A stretch of 64,000 nt of DNA, from assembly GCF_015351765.1 (NCBI RefSeq), contig NZ_JADKQA010000004.1, positions 1 through 64,000 of the forward strand. The letters run 5' to 3'. The notes under the pieces are model-generated. The model was not told the DNA's origin. It did no database searches and worked only from the letters and a program-made list of their open reading frames with translations. Position numbers and translations under genes: made by a program. The number at the start of each line of letters is the position of its first letter. Within the stretch, counting starts at the first letter, position 1. Shown piece after piece: positions 23,379-31,586 of the stretch. The stretch is from Clostridium vitabionis. Its GTDB lineage: Bacteria > Bacillota > Clostridia > Lachnospirales > Lachnospiraceae.

Positions 23379-25811
23379 TCAGCCGAAGGACTGTTCGGTT
23401 CTCTCGATAATCTCGTTCTGCAGTGCGTTGTCAAGGTTGCGGAAGTAGTCACTGTAGCCGGCAACACGGACGATCAGGTCGCGGTACTCATCCGGATGCT
23501 TCTGCGCGTCCTTCAGGGTCTCACGGTCGATGACGTTGAACTGCATGTGGTGCCCGCCCATCGCGAAGTAGGAGCGGATCAGCGCGGCGAGATTGTCGAT
23601 GCCCTTCTCGCCGGCAAGTGCAGCCGGAGTGAACTTCTGGTTGAGCAGGGTGCCGCCGGTCTTGCAGTGTCCCATCTTGGAGCAGGACTTTACAACAGCA
23701 GTCGGGCCGTTGATATCGGCTCCCTTTGCCGGGGAAATACCGTCGGCAAGCGGCTTATGGGCAAGACGGCCGCTTGGTGCCGCGATCATGACATCGCCGA
23801 AGTATACATGGCAGGTGGTCGGCAGCATGTCGACATGATAGTCGCCGCCGCGGATATTCTTTCTGCCGGTGATATAATCTCTGTACTCATTGAATACGGT
23901 GAGCATGATGTCATCGGCGTAATCGTCATCGTTGCCGTACTTCGGTGTCTTGTGGGCAACCAGGTTGAAGATCTCCTCGTGTCCCTCGAAGTTGTCGTTC
24001 AGGGCATCGATCAGCTCCTTCATCGTGAACTTCTTCTTGTCGAAGACGTTGTACTTGATGGCGGAAAGGCTGTCGGAGATATCTGCGATTCCTACGCCCT
24101 GGATATAGCTGGTGTTGTATCTTGCGCCACCGGCGTTGTAATCCTTGCCTTTCTTGATGCAGTCGTTGGTGCAGATGGACAGGAACGGAGCCGGCATCAT
24201 GGTGGCGAAGATCTTTTCGATCACGAGGTTGCCGCGCATCTTGACGTCAATGATGTATTCCAGCTGGGTCTTGAATGCCTTCCAGACATCGTCGTAGGAC
24301 TTGAAGTCCTCAGCTTTTCCGGTGTGCGGGCCGATCTGCTTCTTGAACATCGGGTCATAGCCGTCGTAGAGCGCGAGCTCAAGGCACTTCGGGATGTTGA
24401 GATAGCCGGTAAGGATATAGGCTTCATTTCCCCATGCTCCGGTCTCCACGCAGCCGGAGCAGCCTGCCTGGCGGGCATCCACGAGGGACTTGCCCTGGTT
24501 CAGGAGCTCCTGGATCAGCTCGTCGGTATTGTAGAATGCCGGCTGGCCCCAGCCCTGGCGGGCAATCTCACAGGCTCTCTTGAGGAACTTCTGGGGAGTA
24601 ACCTTGCTGATCTGAACATTGGAGTTCGGCTGGTTCTGGCGCATATCTTCCATGCAGTCGAGGATCAGGTAGGAAACGCGGCTTACACCGTCCGTGCCGT
24701 CTTCCTTGACACCGCCGGAGTTGATGTTGGCGAAGTCAACATAGGTTCCGGATTCCTTCAGCGTTACGCCGACCTTAACCGGTGCGGGCGAGTTGAAGAG
24801 CTTAACCCACAGGCACTCCAGAAGCTCAAGAGCCTGCGTATCGTTGAGGATGCCTTCCTTGGTGTCTTTCTCATAGAACGGGGTCAGATGCTGGTCAAGA
24901 CGTCCCGGGGTAAATGCATCCCACGGATTCAGCTCCAGGGTAACACCGAGGTGGGTGAACCAGTACATCTGGATCGCCTGCCAGTAGGTCTCCGGCTTAT
25001 GGGCGGGAACAACCTCGCAGTTGTGCGCGATCATTTCCAGCTCTTTCTTTCTCTGCGGATCCTTGCACTCTGCTGCCTTCTCCAGGGCGAGGTCGTGATA
25101 GCGCTTGCCGAGGATGCAGATGGCATCGCAGTCGATCGACATGGCCTCGAGCTCCTGCTGCTTCTCCAGAGCCTCAGGATCGTTGTAGAAGTCGAGGTTC
25201 GCGATTGCGTCCGCGATTTCCTTCTTGTAATCCAGATAGCCTTTAATATAGAAGTTCTTGCCGCCGGCGGTGTGACCCGGGCCTCTCTGCTCCATGAACT
25301 CGGTGAACATGCCGACCTCGTAGCAGTCTCTCCATTCCTGGGTCATGTTGGCCAGGATGTGGTCGCGGGTTGCACGGCCCTTCCAGTACGGGATGATGAC
25401 GTCCTCCTGGGTCTTCAGGTCGTCCTCAGTGACGGTGAAGTTCACCAGCTTGCGGTCATTCATGATGTGCATGTCTTCGATGGTGTGGCAGCAGATCTCC
25501 GGGAAGGTCGGGGAGCACTGCGGGTCACGGCCCTTTTCACCGACGATCAGCTCATCCTCACCCAGATACAGGGTCTTTTTGCTGAAGTATTCCTTCAGGA
25601 CCAGGGCACGAAGAACAGGGGTGGAAACCTTGCCCTCATACTTCTTGTAGACCTCGGTCTCGATGACCGCACGCTCAAGATCAATGTGCGGCTGTGTGCT
25701 GTGAGAGATTCTTCTCAGTCTCTTGATCCGGTCAGTGCATCCGCGCTCATTGTCCTTTGCGAGTGCATCCGGTGTGGTGATGTTAAATGATGTATCAACC
25801 TTTTCCGCCAT
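23379..25811 (-). CDS. hypD: Glycyl radical enzyme, trans-4-hydroxy-L-proline dehydratase type
   Basis: The 810-residue protein is a glycyl radical enzyme: active-site Cys454 and Glu456 in GCSGCVETG, and the radical glycine (Gly785) in IVRVAGYSDYF. Compared with C. difficile HypD as I recall it, every active-site residue reported there (F152, H160, D278, S334, D339, F340, C434, E436, Y450, T645, G765) is found here shifted by exactly 20, equal to a 20-residue N-terminal extension. HypD removes water from trans-4-hydroxyproline to give pyrroline-5-carboxylate without oxygen. AGGAGG precedes the ATG. The activase gene lies 4 bases upstream. No pyrroline-5-carboxylate reductase gene is in the window. 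Related glycyl radical enzymes are the alternative. Confidence 0.8.
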   Translation of the reverse strand: MAEKVDTSFNITTPDALAKDNERGCTDRIKRLRRISHSTQPHIDLERAVIETEVYKKYEGKVSTPVLRALVLKEYFSKKTLYLGEDELIVGEKGRDPQCSPTFPEICCHTIEDMHIMNDRKLVNFTVTEDDLKTQEDVIIPYWKGRATRDHILANMTQEWRDCYEVGMFTEFMEQRGPGHTAGGKNFYIKGYLDYKKEIADAIANLDFYNDPEALEKQQELEAMSIDCDAICILGKRYHDLALEKAAECKDPQRKKELEMIAHNCEVVPAHKPETYWQAIQMYWFTHLGVTLELNPWDAFTPGRLDQHLTPFYEKDTKEGILNDTQALELLECLWVKLFNSPAPVKVGVTLKESGTYVDFANINSGGVKEDGTDGVSRVSYLILDCMEDMRQNQPNSNVQISKVTPQKFLKRACEIARQGWGQPAFYNTDELIQELLNQGKSLVDARQAGCSGCVETGAWGNEAYILTGYLNIPKCLELALYDGYDPMFKKQIGPHTGKAEDFKSYDDVWKAFKTQLEYIIDVKMRGNLVIEKIFATMMPAPFLSICTNDCIKKGKDYNAGGARYNTSYIQGVGIADISDSLSAIKYNVFDKKKFTMKELIDALNDNFEGHEEIFNLVAHKTPKYGNDDDYADDIMLTVFNEYRDYITGRKNIRGGDYHVDMLPTTCHVYFGDVMIAAPSGRLAHKPLADGISPAKGADINGPTAVVKSCSKMGHCKTGGTLLNQKFTPAALAGEKGIDNLAALIRSYFAMGGHHMQFNVIDRETLKDAQKHPDEYRDLIVRVAGYSDYFRNLDNALQNEIIERTEQSFG

Positions 25812-25815
25812 ACGA

Positions 25816-26730
25816 TCAACCTCCTATTTCTGTATTGGCATAGCCATGTTCTTTGAACATGTTTTTAAAATGTTCCATCTGTTCCTTTGGGGGGACGCTC
25901 ATCTCGTCCTCCATGTAGGGCCTTCCGAGGTTCTGGTATTTGCTCTTCCCGAAATCGTGATAGGGGAGGAGGCTGACCTCTCTCGGTGAGATCTTTTTCT
26001 CCTGGAGAAAACGGATCACATCTTCCATGAACCTGTCATCTGCATTGACCTTCCCGATGACCGGAATCCGGATGAAGAGCCCTGCGCCGTCGCGGGACAG
26101 CTTTTCCAGATTTTCTAGGATCAGCCGGTTGTCGACGCCCATGTACTTCCGGTGAACCTCAGGATCCATCGCCTTGATGTCGTAGAGAAAGATATCGACA
26201 TAGGGGAGTATCCGCTGGAAGTTCTCGTAAGGGGCGTACCCGGACGTATCGATGAAGACCGGGATGCCTTCCTCATGAAGCCGCCTGCAGAGTTCTTCGA
26301 CAAAATCCATGTTCTGCACCATGACCTCGCCGCCGGAGAGGGTCACCCCGCCGCCGGACTGTTCATAGAAGATTTTGTCTTTCTTTGCCTCGCGGACCAG
26401 TTCATCCACGGTGTATTTCTTCCCCGCCAGCTCCCGGGCTTCATTCAGGCAGCTGTCAGTGCAGGCGCCGCAGGTTGTGCATTTTGAACGGTCAAAGATG
26501 AGATGGCCATTCTCGATCCGGTTTGCCTTCTGGGGACAGGCGCCCACGCAGCGGCCGCAGGCCGTACATTTGCTCTCGTACCATACCAGCTCCGGTTCCA
26601 TATGCTGGCTCTCCGGATTGTGGCACCAGAGACAGCGCAGCGGGCATCCCTTGAAGAAAATGGTTGTCCGGATTCCCGGCCCATCGTGAGTCGAGAATTT
26701 CTGAATATTAAATATTGTCGGTTCCGTCAA
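25816..26730 (-). CDS. hypE: Glycyl radical enzyme activase (radical SAM)
   Basis: The 304-residue protein carries the radical-SAM cluster motif C29-x3-C33-x2-C36 in KGCPLRCLWCHN, then two ferredoxin-type cysteine sets (C55/58/61/65 and C84/87/90/94) that mark the activases of non-pyruvate glycyl radical enzymes. GGGVTLSGGE is the SAM-contact motif. It abstracts hydrogen from Gly785 of the partner enzyme to form the radical. Gene order is activase then dehydratase, 4 bases apart, so they form one transcript from the promoter at 26822-26850. Confidence 0.9.
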   Translation of the reverse strand: MTEPTIFNIQKFSTHDGPGIRTTIFFKGCPLRCLWCHNPESQHMEPELVWYESKCTACGRCVGACPQKANRIENGHLIFDRSKCTTCGACTDSCLNEARELAGKKYTVDELVREAKKDKIFYEQSGGGVTLSGGEVMVQNMDFVEELCRRLHEEGIPVFIDTSGYAPYENFQRILPYVDIFLYDIKAMDPEVHRKYMGVDNRLILENLEKLSRDGAGLFIRIPVIGKVNADDRFMEDVIRFLQEKKISPREVSLLPYHDFGKSKYQNLGRPYMEDEMSVPPKEQMEHFKNMFKEHGYANTEIGG

Positions 26731-26793
26731 CCGTCCTTCCTCCTGTTCTGCCCGGAAACCGCCTCTCGGCGTTGTCCTGCGGGCGTTTTTGCG

Positions 26794-26850
26794 AACTAGA
26801 CTACGTTCTAGTTACAAGTCTATATTACGATCATCCGCTGGAAAATGCAA
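26794..26850 (-). promoter_or_regulatory. hypE-hypD promoter with palindromic operator
   Basis: On the minus strand TTGCAT (26850-26845) and TAATAT (26827-26822) are 17 bases apart. The palindrome AACTAGA-N6-TCTAGTT (26794-26813) covers the expected transcription start, an ideal place for repression by a TetR protein. The rest of the gap (26851-27008) is AT-rich and shows no gene. Confidence 0.75.
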
Positions 26851-27008
26851 GATGCAAATTAACAAAATTCGTATTCTTATAATAAACAGACTAAAAATTT
26901 GTGGAATCTGCACATTTAAATTTGGCTAGTATTGACAAAGATCATTGTCGTATCGTGTATGAGTTCAGAAACCCTGTCGAATAAAACAAAATAATGGCAC
27001 AATTCATG

Positions 27009-28106
27009 CTATTCAGATGCACGGGTTTCCTTCCCTTTGCCATTCCGGCGCAGCACAAGGACGGCGATCAGGATGCCCAGCACGCCGTCGAGGAGCTTGT
27101 TGGCCATATATGCCGGAATCCATGCCTCCGGGATCAGGGAGGAGACGAAGGCGAACTGACCGCCGATCACATAGGCTGCGGCGACCGAGAAGGCGGCGTT
27201 GATGATCTGGCCACGCCGATCCATCCGGGAGTAGAGGGGAAGCATGGCAAGGCTCTGGGTGAGGGTGAGAATCAGGCCGACGACCGCCTCGTTATTGACG
27301 CCGAGCAGATTTGCCGCTTTTGAGACAAGGTGCTTTCCCCGGGTCAGCGCAAGGTGGGAGAGGACGAGTCCTCCGGATGCGATGCACATCATGCGGAGAA
27401 CCATGACCAGGATTTCCCGCACCAGGGCCTGGTCAAGAGGGATGAGCTCCGGGAGAAAAACACTCGCCATGGCGAGGCCGGAGAAGAGGTAGCTGAAAAT
27501 CCGGATGATGGTTCCCAGGATGATCATTACCCGCTGGGTAGCCCGGGGAGCCGCGAAGAAAGCGAGGATCAGCACCGCGCAGACGATGATGACAGGCAGC
27601 ATGTTCACCAGGATGGCAGGAAGCGGCATGCCGATCATCATGCCGCCGGCGAGGAGGCCGGCAGGCAGCGGAAGGATGCCGAAGATAAAGCCGAGCATCA
27701 AATCCGGAATCTCCTCTTTTTTTACGGAGGCGAGGAAGACCGGGAGCTGGAAGCCGACGGTGGCACCAAGCCCTCCGGCGATCATCGCGCCGGAAAATGC
27801 GGCTGTCCGCTCTCCGGAGGCGATTTCCAGAGAGATCGGCAGGGCGCCCATATCGGGGGCGAGCAGGCAGCTGACGAGGACGGACGGATCGAAGGGCATA
27901 TGTTCCGCCGCGGCGGCTATGGCCGCTGCGTGGCTCTGGATGAAGGAGACGCCGATGACGTAGAGACCGACGGTGCTCATCGTGAGGCTGCCCATCGTGG
28001 CTACTCCCTTTTCAAAATCCCCGGCGAGATCAAGCTTTCCACCAAGGATTTCATCCAGGAGGCCGAGGGCGGCGAAGCTGAGCATAACAGCGATAAAGAT
28101 ATTCAA
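27009..28106 (-). CDS. eutH: EutH-family ethanolamine transporter
   Basis: The 365-residue membrane protein matches EutH: the start NIFIAVMLSFAALGLLDEILGGKLDLAGDFEKG, SLTMSTVGLYVIGVSF, and the conserved LLAPDMGALPISLEIA in the middle, with about ten membrane segments. EutH imports ethanolamine, usually from within a eut operon; no other eut gene is present, so it may move another small amine. I chose a TTG start at 28106, which follows GGAGGT by 6 bases and gives the usual length; the frame opens much further upstream with no ribosome site. It lies after the AGCS gene, separated by a hairpin. Confidence 0.85.
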   Translation of the reverse strand: MNIFIAVMLSFAALGLLDEILGGKLDLAGDFEKGVATMGSLTMSTVGLYVIGVSFIQSHAAAIAAAAEHMPFDPSVLVSCLLAPDMGALPISLEIASGERTAAFSGAMIAGGLGATVGFQLPVFLASVKKEEIPDLMLGFIFGILPLPAGLLAGGMMIGMPLPAILVNMLPVIIVCAVLILAFFAAPRATQRVMIILGTIIRIFSYLFSGLAMASVFLPELIPLDQALVREILVMVLRMMCIASGGLVLSHLALTRGKHLVSKAANLLGVNNEAVVGLILTLTQSLAMLPLYSRMDRRGQIINAAFSVAAAYVIGGQFAFVSSLIPEAWIPAYMANKLLDGVLGILIAVLVLRRNGKGKETRASE

Positions 28107-28151
28107 GAGTGCACCTCCGCAATTCCGGAAAGAACTGTGCAAATAGCAGGA

Positions 28152-28181
28152 ATCCCGGGGAGGTGGAAACTTCCCCGGGAT
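28152..28181 (-). terminator. Hairpin between the AGCS and eutH genes
   Basis: ATCCCGGGGA pairs with TCCCCGGGAT around ten bases. Only a weak T run follows on the minus strand, so it probably reduces rather than stops transcription into eutH. Confidence 0.6.
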
Positions 28182-28227
28182 GAATTTTCGGATTTCGTAT
28201 ACGGATGTTTTTCGGAAAGAAGGCCGG

Positions 28228-29715
28228 TTATTTCGCGAGCTTCTTGGCGTTGATTTCCTTCCACAGGTCGTTGTCAACACCCTTGAAGGTCAGCACATCC
28301 GGGTTGTAAACCGGATCCACATGAGCGGCCATCTGCTTCTCGTAATCCTGATACATCTTGATTACCCGGCCGGACAGGCAGAGGACAACAAGCATGTTGA
28401 ACCAGGTGATGGAACCGAGGGCAAGGTCGGCCAGATCCCAGGCGAGACTTGCTTTGACAATGCCGTAGAAGAAGATCAGGATCGGCATAGCGATCTTCAG
28501 GAACATGGTTGCTGCCTTGCGGGCTCCAGCTTTCTCAGCGCCCTGGAACAGATAGGTTGCTGCGGACTCAGCCTCATAATAGTAGCTGATCAGGCAGGTG
28601 AAGGAGAACAGAGCCAGCATGATGGCGATGAAGGTCGGGGCAATTGCGCCCATGACATGGGTCACGGCGAGCTGTACGAAGATGACGCCGTTGGTGCCGG
28701 TTGCGGCAAGCGTTGCCAGAGACGGATCACCGGATCCTACATAACCGGAAGCGGTATGGAAGCAGTCCGTCAGAAGGATCATGAGGCCGGTGCAGTTGCA
28801 GACAATAACGGTATCCAGCCATACGCCGGCGGCGTTGGACATACCCTGCTTTACCGGGTGGGTCGTCTCAGCAGCGGCAGCGGTCGGAGTGGATTCGCCC
28901 ATGCCGGAAGCCGAGGAGAAGGTACCACGCCTTACACCCTGTGTGATGGCGAGGCCGAGGCCGCCGCCGATGACTGCGTTCTTGCCGAAGGCGCAGGTAA
29001 CAACCTCAACGATGACGGCAGGAATCCGGGTGAAGTTCATCACCAGGACGATGATCGTGCAGGCAATGTAGATGACGGTCATGAACGGAACAACCGCGGA
29101 AGCAACCTGGCTGATTCTCTTGATGCCGCCCCAGATAACGACGATCATGATCAGGGCGATCACCAGGGCGGAAACCCACATCGGGATGCCCAGGGCGTTG
29201 CGGAAACCGTCGCAGATGGTGTTGGTCGCCGCTGCCGGCATGAACAGGCCGATGCCGATCATGGAGATGGCCGCGAGGAATGTGCCGTAACCTTTCCAGC
29301 CAAGGCCGTTCTGTGCGCAGTAATAACCGCCGCCGCGGTATTCGCCGTCGACGCGTCTCTTGAACAGGGAACCCTCAACGCACTCGGTGAAGCAGACTGC
29401 GGAGTTGGTCATACCGGCGAGAGTCATCCAGAACATGGCGCCGGGTCCGCCGGTATAGATGGCGACTGCGACACCGGCTACGTTGCCGGTACCGATACGC
29501 ATGGCCATCGTTGTACAGAAGGATGCGAACGCCGAGATACCGGAATCGGAATCCTGGCGGTCAATAATTCTCTTCCACATGTCCTTGAAGTGGACAAACT
29601 GGAAGAAGCCGAGGCGGATGGTCATATAGAGGCCGCCGCCCACGATGATGATGAGCATTCCAATGCCCCAGAACAGGCTGTTGCCCGCAGAAATGAGACT
29701 TTCCAATGCTGCCAT
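28228..29715 (-). CDS. AGCS-family sodium:alanine/glycine symporter
   Basis: The 495-residue protein has the AGCS layout of about eleven membrane segments, the conserved GTGNVAGVAVAIYTGGPGAMFWM block that forms part of the sodium and substrate site, and GMGESTP-like sequence (SASGMGESTPTAAAAETTHPVKQG) further on. It imports alanine, glycine or a related small amino acid with Na+. AGGAGG precedes the ATG. A consensus-like promoter lies about 140 bases upstream. Its position beside hypDE suggests a role in uptake of peptide-derived amino acids, but this is inference. Confidence 0.9.
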   Translation of the reverse strand: MAALESLISAGNSLFWGIGMLIIIVGGGLYMTIRLGFFQFVHFKDMWKRIIDRQDSDSGISAFASFCTTMAMRIGTGNVAGVAVAIYTGGPGAMFWMTLAGMTNSAVCFTECVEGSLFKRRVDGEYRGGGYYCAQNGLGWKGYGTFLAAISMIGIGLFMPAAATNTICDGFRNALGIPMWVSALVIALIMIVVIWGGIKRISQVASAVVPFMTVIYIACTIIVLVMNFTRIPAVIVEVVTCAFGKNAVIGGGLGLAITQGVRRGTFSSASGMGESTPTAAAAETTHPVKQGMSNAAGVWLDTVIVCNCTGLMILLTDCFHTASGYVGSGDPSLATLAATGTNGVIFVQLAVTHVMGAIAPTFIAIMLALFSFTCLISYYYEAESAATYLFQGAEKAGARKAATMFLKIAMPILIFFYGIVKASLAWDLADLALGSITWFNMLVVLCLSGRVIKMYQDYEKQMAAHVDPVYNPDVLTFKGVDNDLWKEINAKKLAK

Positions 29716-29852
29716 TAAGTTACCTCCTCTTCTTGTTGAAAACTATTGTTTCTCCTTAGCCAAGCCCTTATTTCGGTGTACTGCTTCCCTTCCGTCCCCC
29801 TGAGTTTTTGCCGGCGGGAATGCAAAACCGAATCAAGTTTGTACTATAGTCT

Positions 29853-29881
29853 AGTATAAATATTGTCGGTTTAATTGTCAA
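29853..29881 (-). promoter_or_regulatory. Sigma-70 promoter of the AGCS gene
   Basis: On the minus strand TTGACA (29881-29876) and TATACT (29858-29853) are separated by 17 bases. A partial palindrome TACTATAGTCTAGTA (29842-29856) overlaps the start region and shares ACTAGACTA with the hypE operator. Confidence 0.75.
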
Positions 29882-30233
29882 TATCGCATGTGTTATTGGC
29901 ACTATTAACAAGAAATATTTATTTTGGCGAATATTGCTGAAATTATTTGTAGCAAATTGGAGTATTTTCCCTTGACAGGGGAGGCGCGAGATGGAAATTT
30001 TGGTGAAAGGGAAAAAATGGTAAATTTTCGGCATTATAATATTCTTGTTATGGTAAGAATAGCAAAAACTTGCGGGAACCCGCCTGTTTTGTGCTGCTTT
30101 TGTGATTTTTGCAACAATTTTGCCGGCAGGATGGATTCTCGAGGTTGGTGACGGGCTGATGGTTTGGACAGGGATAGGCGATGCTGGACATTTGTTCCTG
30201 TCATCCGCCAATGGAAAATGATGAGGAAAACGC
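29882..30233. other. AT-rich gap without a gene
   Basis: I see no coding region. The stretch is far more AT-rich than its surroundings and lies between divergent transporter and amidohydrolase genes. A weak sigma-54-like arrangement near 30105-30122 is not convincing. Confidence 0.5.
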
Positions 30234-30262
30234 TTGCCATAAACCTATAAAACAGATAAGAT
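30234..30262 (+). promoter_or_regulatory. Promoter of the M20 amidohydrolase gene
   Basis: TTGCCA (30234-30239) and TAAGAT (30257-30262) are 17 bases apart, 86 bases before the ATG. Confidence 0.55.
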
Positions 30263-30347
30263 TATAGCAAATAAAAACAAGATAGTTTCCGGAACGGGCA
30301 ATTTCAAAACTGGTGTTGTCAATTATAGAAAGCGGAGGATTTTTAAG

Positions 30348-31529
30348 ATGGATATACGCAGAGAGGCAGAAGAGGGGACGTCGGAGCTGATCCGGCTCAG
30401 AAGATATTTCCACCAGCATCCGGAGCGGAGCTGGCATGAGGTTGACACGCAGAAAAAGATTGAGGAATTTCTTGCCGGGGAAGGGATTCCCTTTCATGAG
30501 GCCTGCAGGACCGGCGTGATTGCGGATATCGCGGGAAAATCCTCCGGCGATAAGATTCTCGGCATCCGGGCGGATATCGACGCCCTGCCGGTTACGGAAG
30601 AGACGGGGCTTCCCTTTGCCTCGGAAAATTCCGGCACCATGCACGCCTGCGGTCATGATGTCCATATTGCGGTTCTCCTGGAGACGGCGAAATTGCTGAA
30701 CCGGCACCGGGATGAGCTGAAGGTCAGGGTGCGCCTCCTGTTCCAGCCCGCGGAGGAATTTATCGAGGACAGCGGAGCCGCGCACATGCGGGAACTGCCG
30801 GAGGTCCGGGAGATCAGCCGACTGATCGGCCTGCACATCGGGAGCGCTATCCCATGCGGGCAGGCGTATCTCGGCGAAGGCCCGATCATGGCGAGCGCAG
30901 ATACCTTTGACATTGATATTCAGGGGAAAGGCGGCCATGGCGCGCACCCGGAGGAGTGCATTGACCCGATTCCGGCGGGCGTCCGCATCTGCGAGGGGGT
31001 GAATCGCTTCCTCGCCCGGGTGAAGAGCCCGATTTCCCCGGCAGTGATCAGCATTACGTCTTTTCAGGCAGGCAATACCTCCAACGTGATCCCGGACAGC
31101 GCGCACCTTTCCGGTACCACGAGATCGGGGGATCCGGCGCTGCGGGATCAATTTGAGGATGTCCTGAAAACCATCGGCGCCGCTGCCGCGTTGGAGACAG
31201 GAACCACGGTGAGGGTGGATTACCACTATGGCTGCCCGGTGACCATCAACGATCCGGCAGCGGTTGCCACGGGGCGCCGGGCTGCGGAGGAGGTCTTCGG
31301 GAAGGAAAATGTTATTAAAATTCCCTTCCTGACGATCGGCGAGGATTTCTCGAAATATCCGAATGAGAAGGCATTTCTCTGGCTCGGTGGCGGATACCGG
31401 GATAAGGATAAGGTCTTCCCCCAGCACAGCCCGCACTATCTGGCAGACGAGGCGGCACTGCCGCTGGGCGTCCGGTATTTCCTCACCTATGTCCGGGAAT
31501 ACCAGGATGAGGTGGAAAAGCAGGAATAA
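30348..31529 (+). CDS. M20-family amidohydrolase (N-acyl amino acid / hippurate hydrolase type)
   Basis: The 393-residue enzyme has the M20D layout: a metal-binding catalytic domain with HACGHDVH (about residues 101-108) and FQPAEE (catalytic Glu), a small lid domain beginning FDIDIQGKGGHGAHPEECIDPI, and a final catalytic segment with the His in SPHYLADE. These enzymes remove an acyl group or amide from N-acyl amino acids. There is no signal peptide. GCGGAGG lies upstream of the ATG. It is alone on the plus strand, with a promoter at 30234 and a strong terminator at 31545. Confidence 0.9.
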   Translation: MDIRREAEEGTSELIRLRRYFHQHPERSWHEVDTQKKIEEFLAGEGIPFHEACRTGVIADIAGKSSGDKILGIRADIDALPVTEETGLPFASENSGTMHACGHDVHIAVLLETAKLLNRHRDELKVRVRLLFQPAEEFIEDSGAAHMRELPEVREISRLIGLHIGSAIPCGQAYLGEGPIMASADTFDIDIQGKGGHGAHPEECIDPIPAGVRICEGVNRFLARVKSPISPAVISITSFQAGNTSNVIPDSAHLSGTTRSGDPALRDQFEDVLKTIGAAAALETGTTVRVDYHYGCPVTINDPAAVATGRRAAEEVFGKENVIKIPFLTIGEDFSKYPNEKAFLWLGGGYRDKDKVFPQHSPHYLADEAALPLGVRYFLTYVREYQDEVEKQE

Positions 31530-31544
31530 GACAAAAATGAAAGA

Positions 31545-31586
31545 TCCGCCCGATTTCTTTTTAAGAAACCGGGCGGACCCGTTTTT
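31545..31586. terminator. Bidirectional terminator
   Basis: TCCGCCCGATTTCTT (31545-31559) pairs with AAGAAACCGGGCGGA (31563-31577, one mismatch) and TTTTT follows at 31582. It serves the amidohydrolase gene and, on the minus strand, the end of the large catabolic gene run. Confidence 0.85.

Noticed and set aside
23268-25790. Long open frame on the plus strand opposite hypD
   Set aside because: It is antisense to a glycyl radical enzyme with every catalytic residue in place and has no family pattern; high-GC codon bias keeps the opposite strand open.
23379-25811. Choline trimethylamine-lyase or pyruvate formate-lyase
   Set aside because: The active-site neighbourhood (GCSGCVETG) and pocket residues follow HypD, and there are no microcompartment genes.
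28180-29718. Open frame of about 512 codons opposite the AGCS symporter
   Set aside because: Its residues are His/Gly/Asp rich and unlike any protein; the symporter on the other strand is unmistakable.
30105-30122. Sigma-54 promoter for the AGCS gene
   Set aside because: The -24 part is poor and a clear sigma-70 promoter lies nearer the gene.
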